Of a stretch of DNA of 64,000 nt, positions 59,701-64,000 are shown piece by piece. The notes beneath the pieces were generated by a model that saw nothing but the letters and a program-made list of their open reading frames with translations, ran no database searches and was not told the DNA's origin. This DNA is from Lunularia cruciata (lineage: Eukaryota > Streptophyta > Marchantiopsida > Lunulariales > Lunulariaceae), in assembly GCA_948567375.1 (NCBI GenBank), contig OX419759.1, positions 20,118,744 through 20,182,743 on the forward strand, read 5' to 3'. The position numbers were made by a program, and so were the translations under genes. Positions within the stretch are counted from its first letter, which is position 1. Every line of letters begins with the position of its first letter.

Positions 59701-60648
59701 CATGCTTGTGTCCACACCTGAAGCTCCTTCTTCAGAATCTGATTCCCAATAATTAGAAGATGGGGTATCTGAATGTGAAGTGTTGGTGGTGTTAGTCACA
59801 GGAACAGTGACTCTATGGTTTGATGGCCCAATCCTCAAGTACCCTTTGTGCCATCGATCAGTTGTGCGTGCTGCTCTCAACCATGGCCTCCCAAGAAGTA
59901 AGTCATAGCTTGAATCCTTCAAGACTTGGAAAGTCATGAGATTTTGAACTCCCATAACTGAAACTACCACCTTATCCATCACCCCTACTGGTCGAACTTG
60001 TTGCTTGTTTGCCATGCTCACCACAAATGTTGAAGGTCTTGAGGGTATCATACCCAACTTCTTCATCAACCTTTCTGACATGGCATTCACTGCTGATCCT
60101 CCATCAACCAATGCATCCTTGATGTTGTGACCATTCACTCTCACATCAATCTTGGAGGCATATTCACAAGCCTCCCATGGTGCTGGCTTGGCATCCACCA
60201 CCCCCATTGATACTGGAACTTTTGCCTTCTTCTTCTTTTTGCTCCTTGTAGAACTCAAACCACCTCTAAGCTCCTTTCTCAAGGTAGGGTTCAAAGCAAT
60301 TAATTGGCCCACTGTGATGTTAGCCTTGTGACTACCAACATCCTCCAACACATTGTAGTTCCATTGTTGCTTTGAGATCAAGAAGTCCTCCATCCCCAAC
60401 TTCTTCCTTGGAGTCTTTGTTGTTGATGGTGTTGAGGTGCGAGTGCTCCTAGTAGACATAGGAGTATCCTTGCTTGAAGTAAATCCTTGAGAAGAGTGAA
60501 CATCCTCTGCAAAACGAGCTCTCTTCTTCTCTTGTGCCAAAAGCTCCAAATTAAGACCCTTGGAGTTTGAGCACTCTCCCTTCTCATACTTGCTCTCAAC
60601 CACATCTATGGATGCTATCCCCTTACCTTTGTTGGGATTAGGAGCCAC
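56782..60648 (-). CDS. pol: Element F pol: protease, RT, RNase H, integrase (1,288 codons intact)
   Basis: An uninterrupted frame; it is open upstream to 60792, so it is the continuation of gag past a single stop. Residues numbered from the ATG-like start at 60648. A basic, serine-rich N-terminus is followed by protease DGGS at 182-185, an acidic linker (about 302-331), RT with CVDYKKLN (472-479), GDGYSGY (508-514) and catalytic FIDD (571-574). RNase H has TDAS (721), E764, D789 and D832. Integrase has H932, H940, C971, C974, then D1002, D1062 and E1098 (35 residues between the last two), and GPF at 1251. It ends 36 residues after the GPF module with no chromodomain. All catalytic residues that I checked are present. 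The polyprotein would copy and integrate element DNA. Confidence 0.95.
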   Translation of the reverse strand: MAPNPNKGKGIASIDVVESKYEKGECSNSKGLNLELLAQEKKRARFAEDVHSSQGFTSSKDTPMSTRSTRTSTPSTTKTPRKKLGMEDFLISKQQWNYNVLEDVGSHKANITVGQLIALNPTLRKELRGGLSSTRSKKKKKAKVPVSMGVVDAKPAPWEACEYASKIDVRVNGHNIKDALVDGGSAVNAMSERLMKKLGMIPSRPSTFVVSMANKQQVRPVGVMDKVVVSVMGVQNLMTFQVLKDSSYDLLLGRPWLRAARTTDRWHKGYLRIGPSNHRVTVPVTNTTNTSHSDTPSSNYWESDSEEGASGVDTSMEEETSTEEDESESDSDVYPLCAMDFAPKPEVLKDPDKSPLTLEEVERRLSTLKYGPNVTKEEKVRFEEIFRKFIHVFAFSYKDLKEVTLEEHKIEVESHARPIRQKQRRISPPISLVVKEEIDKLKEAGFIFEVENSEWVSPIVIVKKKNGKLRVCVDYKKLNAVTKKDYYPLPFIDEILEEVAGHERYSFGDGYSGYNQIKIAPEHQQLTTFTTPWGTYAFKVMPFGLCNAPATFQRFMNKVFEPFIGKFVRDFIDDFCVYGSKEEHFEHLIKVLQRLDEANASLNPEKCIFGCEEGLLLGHIISKDGIAVDPEKVRKISDLPFPSSLTKLRQFLGMVGYYRRFIFSFSNKAYALTIYMKKGVDYMVILEDKEALKAFEELKQSLVVAPILAKPDWSKPFILYTDASNVAIGCTLSQLDQDGHDHPIAYASRQMVSAEKNYSVTEREGLAVIFGLKKFRHYLIGGKATIVMDHKALKYIFNKPNVEGRLARWMILLSEYDYTIEDRPGKKHANADLLSRAYDHDGDEPVDDSFPDEELMTISVTQEVPMEYKEIVDFVTRGNYPEGMHARERKALAARSRPYTMVDDILFHQGADGLLRRAVGKEESILLIKEFHEGLVCGGHFAGKVTAFKILDAGYHWRGIFKDCLDYCKTCHVCQAFARKSTSTPPLRSIPLLGPFEKWGIDFVGPLNRTPRNNRYIVVVTDYLTKWVEARPLRDKNEDEVGRFLYERIITRFGCPLELVSDRGGEFTGSITTAMLRHFSITHRVTTSYKPNSNGLAERTNQTLCMMLAKDAEMEGAKHHWDKRIHAVLWEYRTTMKTSTGYSPFQLVYGIESTLPIHFDLPTFQSIHRRLKKAQGSDAEKSRKDQLMELEEARAVAMVRVEQAQRKQKESYDKRQGKKKVEPFKEGDWVMLFDSIRFKRVQKKFLPKYFGPFIVEKVWGNYTYDLKELGGRHFDRINHDKLKMYHRR

Positions 60649-60792
60649 TTGGGTTTCACTATCTCCCTCTTTCCCTCTATTGGCTCCCTCATAACCCCTT
60701 CCTCCATGGTAAGTGGAATTTGGGCAATTCCTTTGGATATGGCCTCTTCCTCCACAACCAAAACAATTTCTATCATTGAAATTGTTGGCTGG

Positions 60793-61608
60793 TTAGCCTC
60801 CTCTATATGGATAGTTTCCATAACTCCTAGGTCCTCTCCCTACATTCTGATCCACCTCTCTCTTCTCCCATAGTTGCACCACATTGATCTTGAGATCCGC
60901 AAGTTGTTCTGTGATGGTTTGGAGTGGATCTTTTGGTGGAGGTGCAAGAATTGGAGCAACTACTACTTGTGGTGCAACCCTTGTCACCAAAGTATCAGAA
61001 GTTCCACCATACTTGTAGCCTTGAGGAGGATGCACAACCTCCTTCACCACCAAATCACTCTCATCCCCTTCCAAACTCTCCTCCATACGAATTGCGATCT
61101 TGATAGCTTCAACCTTGGAAGAAGGTTTCTCATATCTCACCTTGCTTCTAATTTGTGGTCTCAATCCTCCCACAAAATTCTTGGTGAGCATGGCCCCTAT
61201 GCCAATCATTGTAGTCTCCACATCATCCCCACCCTTCCTCAACACTATGCGAAATCTGGACTCCAACTTTTCCACTCTTTCCACATAGACCCTCACTTTC
61301 TCTCCATCTCCTTGCTTGAGAAATGTAACCTCACTCATCAATCTCTCATAACTCTCATCAGGAAGAAAGTTCTCAATGAGTGCTGAAGTCAAAGTCTCCC
61401 AAGACTCCTCTTCCCTCTCTCTCCTCTCTCTCTTTTGGTATTCTGACTCATACCATGTAAGTGCTGCATCCTCAAAGAAATCTGGTAATAATGAGGCCCA
61501 CTCATTCTTCCTCCTCTCATTGTTTCCTATGCAAGCTCTCTTGAAGTCTCTCACAAAGGCCTCCACATCTTCTCCATCCTTGCCAAAGAAAACCGGAAGT
61601 TTCCCCAT
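60793..61608 (-). CDS. gag: Element F gag, ending at a TAA before its zinc knuckle
   Basis: A 271-codon frame from ATG 61608 (MGKLPVFFGK) encodes the capsid-like retrotransposon gag domain (residues about 10-190, with ALTWYESEYQ and VRVYVERVEKLESRF). It ends at TAA 60793-60795. The same frame continues without further stops through a perfect CCHC knuckle (60765-60724, CFGCGGRGHIQRNC) into pol. The stop therefore separates the capsid from the nucleocapsid knuckle. This looks like a single nonsense mutation, but stop-codon readthrough cannot be excluded. Gag would form the particle and, with the knuckle, bind RNA. Confidence 0.9.
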   Translation of the reverse strand: MGKLPVFFGKDGEDVEAFVRDFKRACIGNNERRKNEWASLLPDFFEDAALTWYESEYQKRERREREEESWETLTSALIENFLPDESYERLMSEVTFLKQGDGEKVRVYVERVEKLESRFRIVLRKGGDDVETTMIGIGAMLTKNFVGGLRPQIRSKVRYEKPSSKVEAIKIAIRMEESLEGDESDLVVKEVVHPPQGYKYGGTSDTLVTRVAPQVVVAPILAPPPKDPLQTITEQLADLKINVVQLWEKREVDQNVGRGPRSYGNYPYRGG

Positions 61609-61844
61609 CTTAACCCCTCACTATCTTTCTTTTCTCTTAACTTTTTTTTTTCTCTTTTCTTTTCTCTCACTCTATTACTAATAGAGTATATACATGACTA
61701 ACACCATCTGAGAATAATCCACTCTAGGGAACACAAAAGGTTCAGGTTGCTCCAAGATTTCTATAGCAACATCAAATCCTAGAGTGCATATTAATCTAAC
61801 TCTCATGGATAGTTTATCCATAAGTTGAAAGATTATCTCCATCA

Positions 61845-62342
61845 CTAATCTTGAGAACTAGCTGATGAAGGTGGTAGTATTTCTGTAGCTGTACTAAGAC
61901 TCTCTCCAAGATCCTTCACCAAAGTTTCCAAAAGTGCTTTTACTCCACTACACTCATGTCCTTTTGGAAGTCCTTCAACTCCACAAACCTCACACAACTC
62001 CTTAGTCTTAGATCTTCTCCCTCCCAATCTTGGTGAAGAAGGTCCAACATGCAAACCCAAGTCAAGTAAGCCTCTCCTTTCCCTCAATCTCTTGCTCTCA
62101 AAGGTTAATGGACATGAACTTGCCTTATGTCCCTTCTCTCCACATAGAAAGCACTTAGACTCACTCTTTCCTCCAAGTGGTGTAGGTTTTTGGATCCTCT
62201 CAACACTCTCTTCAAATTCTATTGTAAACTCTCTTTTCCTCAAATCCACCCCTACAATCACCTCAAACCCTTGGGGAACCTTGCATAATCTCAATTTCCA
62301 CTCTTGATGACCCTCCATGTTCCCAAAGATGAATCTAAACAC
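61845..62342 (-). CDS. Element F accessory ORF with CCHC zinc knuckle, upstream of gag
   Basis: A 165-codon frame lying between leader and gag, in a different frame from gag-pol. It contains a standard knuckle, CFLCGEKGHKASSC (C-x2-C-x4-H-x4-C, about residues 64-77), and a second cysteine/histidine cluster (CEVCGVEGLPKGHEC, about residues 117-131). The surroundings are basic, with an RLRERR stretch. No membrane segment. Some Tat-lineage plant elements carry an extra ORF before gag, but I do not recognise this protein. The frame is open just upstream as far as a TGA near 62345, beyond which MHEKFEINKKHV lies in the same frame, so the original product may have been longer or spliced. An RNA-binding role is inferred from the knuckle. 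Confidence 0.65.
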   Translation of the reverse strand: MFRFIFGNMEGHQEWKLRLCKVPQGFEVIVGVDLRKREFTIEFEESVERIQKPTPLGGKSESKCFLCGEKGHKASSCPLTFESKRLRERRGLLDLGLHVGPSSPRLGGRRSKTKELCEVCGVEGLPKGHECSGVKALLETLVKDLGESLSTATEILPPSSASSQD

Positions 62343-63155
62343 TCAAACATGCTTTTTGTTGATCTCAAACTTCTCATGCATGAGATCTCCACTCTGCAGA
62401 ATTGACCCTTCCTCACAATGTCACTCAAATCTCCCAACGAATATGTCACAGTCCTCTGAAATTTTCCACACTTGATCACAACTCTAGGGCGTCCCTCCCT
62501 GCAAAATTTAAGATCTTTTCATCGAGCCATTTGGCCTAGACACCTTTCTATTCAGCACCCATATTTCAGATTTGGTCTGAAAACCACCCCCCTCACTTCA
62601 AAAACTCATAACGCACTGTGCAAAAATGATCTCTCTCTAAGTTTTGTGGCACCAGGTAGGATACAATGTACTGAATTTTCTTGGAAATTTTCAGGACAAT
62701 TCACTGAAAATTGAAGAAATGGCAGACTCTGTACAATTTTCCAGAGAGCATGCATTTGCGGGAGCACTTTACCCTATCAACTTTCAAAAATTCTAGCCCA
62801 GTGCGCATAGAAGCTCTCTCAATAATTTCAAGTGTGCTAACTGTAAGATAACCCAAGCTATCATGTGTAGAAATCTCAAGTCCAGATCTCAAACTTGAGA
62901 TTTTGCCCAAAATCACCTTAATCCCCAAAATCTGCAATCCACCTCACACAATCTCTCCAATTCCTCTCATGTGTACAAGATGTACAAAATCACCTCAAAG
63001 ACATCATAATGAACTACAGGGTATACAAATGGATCTTGGTTCTCTAACATAAGTTCAGCCCTCTCCTCTCCTAATGTTCTCTCCAAGTGAGCTCTCATAG
63101 CCTCCTTCTGCCTAATGTAGAATTGGACGCGGAACATTATCTTGCCTTCTAGAGA
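62343..63155 (-). other. Leader of element F
   Basis: About 810 bp between the primer site and the accessory ORF, with short minus frames (62479-62291, 62937-62701 and 63200-62967). The last starts inside the LTR and shares its frame with the accessory ORF. A TTTTGCAG near 62500 on the minus strand could be a splice acceptor, so a spliced longer accessory protein is possible. No recognised domain in these pieces. Confidence 0.5.
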
Positions 63156-63174
63156 GGTCCCGGCAACGGAACCA
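63156..63174 (-). promoter_or_regulatory. Primer-binding site of element F
   Basis: Four T residues after the 5' LTR on the minus strand comes TGGTTCCGTTGCCGGGACC. It matches the complement of plant tRNA-Asp 3' ends (TGGCGCCGTTGCCGGGGA), the primer of Athila/Tat elements, at about 14 of 18 positions. Another tRNA may fit better. Confidence 0.6.
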
Positions 63175-63178
63175 AAAA

Positions 63179-63870
63179 TGTGAGCCGGCCTGTCTCTCAT
63201 TCAGGATGAACCTCTGATGGCTATTATGGTAGCGCACCATGGACTAAGAAGGCAAGGAACCCCAACTCCATCATACTCCTCCAAGGCTAACACTCCAAGA
63301 CTCAAGACATTGCTCACTAGAGAACTCAATGAGAGAGAGATAGTTGCAAATGAAAGGATGATGAGTACCTCCTCACTCCTTGTTTATATACTTGTGAAAT
63401 AGTTACGTACCAAAGTTACTAATTACCGTAGTAACTCAAGTTACTAGACTAAAAGTCAAGTAAAGTCAAAAAGTAGAAAGGAATATCCATTCACATGGGC
63501 ATATTCCCCTAAGCATGTGGTCTTATCTTGACCCAACCACTAAAGCAAGGATTCCTTCACATGGGCTATCCTTGGACTAAAGAAGAATCCAAAACAAAAA
63601 GGCTTGCGGGCCCAAGAGTTCTCAACTCTTTCCCCAAAGCCAAACACCTAAGAATAATACCCAGTCAACACACTAAAATCCAAAATAGTGGTGCTCATCT
63701 TTTCTACTTCCTCTAAAGTAAGGTCCCATCTATCTTAGCTATGACTAACTTTAGCTAACCATGACTAATATAGAACCATCCTTTATCTCTATATAAATAA
63801 TATCTCTTAAGTACTTGTAATACCAAGCTAAATATCACAATACCACACACATGCACAAATGGGTGTTACA
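63179..63870 (-). repeat. 5' LTR of element F with TATA box
   Basis: Active-side LTR for minus-strand transcription. TTTATATAGA (63797-63788, minus strand) lies about 75 bp from the LTR start and is a good TATA candidate. The sequence is virtually identical to the 3' LTR. Confidence 0.95.
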
Positions 63871-64000
63871 GACCAGGCTGACTTTGTGTTCTATACATGC
63901 TTGACTAGGCAATGTGTTTAGATGCAAACATTGTGCAGTCATGTCTGCTTGATCATCCTGAAAGTTATGGATTTGAAACTTGGTGTGAAGTTGGAAGTGA
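63871..64000. other. Flank of element F, no feature seen
   Basis: Starts with the GACC target duplication. It does not continue the minisatellite seen left of the element, so the insertion is just outside the array. Confidence 0.6.

Larger units (their letters stand above)
56042..63870 (-). mobile_element. Element F: complete young Ty3/gypsy retrotransposon without chromodomain
   Basis: The 692-bp LTRs at 56042-56733 and 63179-63870 have TG...CA ends and one mismatch that I can see (TTTCTCC versus TTTCCCC). The target duplication is GACC (56038-56041 and 63871-63874). The order on the minus strand is 5' LTR, primer site, leader, a small zinc-knuckle ORF, gag, pol (protease, RT, RNase H, integrase), polypurine tract, 3' LTR. 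The lack of a chromodomain, a VDGGS protease motif, an Asp-tRNA-like primer site and an extra ORF before gag suggest the Tat/Athila side of Ty3/gypsy; this placement is inferred. Only one nonsense codon breaks gag-pol. Confidence 0.95.

Noticed and set aside
1-64000. tRNA, rRNA or other structured RNA genes
   Set aside because: None recognised by eye. A tRNAscan-SE and Rfam search would be needed to exclude them.

Overview
The window reads as nuclear DNA of a land plant. The evidence is Ty3/gypsy LTR retrotransposons of plant type (chromoviruses with a C-terminal chromodomain, plus a Tat/Athila-like element), an eroded Helitron helicase, and one plant-style multi-C2H2 transcription-factor gene. 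Nested, heavily eroded elements point to a repeat-rich, fairly large genome. A non-flowering lineage (moss or other seed-free plant) is only a guess.

Layout. Bases 1 to about 9,800 have visibly higher GC and few transposons. They hold a 30-bp hairpin (444-517), a solo LTR with a perfect 5-bp target duplication (1709-2301) and the only convincing host gene, an intronless 318-codon four-zinc-finger protein (5017-5973, +). From about 9,800 the DNA becomes strongly AT-rich and gene-free, with several short tandem arrays up to 16 kb.

Bases 16,058-28,266 are a three-level nest, all in minus orientation. Element E (LTRs 16058-16447 and 27900-28266) was invaded by chromovirus D (16872-18206 plus 23310-23542). 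D was in turn invaded by chromovirus A (18207-23307). A is the best-preserved chromovirus, but its gag and pol carry stops and it has lost most of its 5' LTR and leader. From 28.3 to 38.4 kb there is an integrase relic (element G), one copy of a 2.2-kb noncoding repeat and anonymous AT-rich DNA. Bases 38,467-44,911 are a plus-strand relative of A (element B), dead throughout. Bases 45,420-49,404 are a Helitron Pif1-type helicase pseudogene split by the second copy of the 2.2-kb repeat. Bases 49,405-53,285 are a 5'-truncated chromovirus (element C), followed by a minisatellite of about 2.4 kb with a unit near 100 bp.

Bases 56,042-63,870 are element F, a complete and apparently very young non-chromodomain Ty3/gypsy element on the minus strand. 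Its two 692-bp LTRs differ at one position that I can see. It has a 4-bp target duplication, gag and pol in one frame separated by a single TAA, and an extra small ORF with a CCHC zinc knuckle between the leader and gag.

The genes do not form an operon or pathway. The history is layered retrotransposition followed by decay, beside one host regulatory gene. The most noteworthy items are the young F element with its extra ORF, a U3 tandem duplication shared by several chromovirus LTRs, the Helitron with a 72-bp duplication around its insertion, and the minisatellite.
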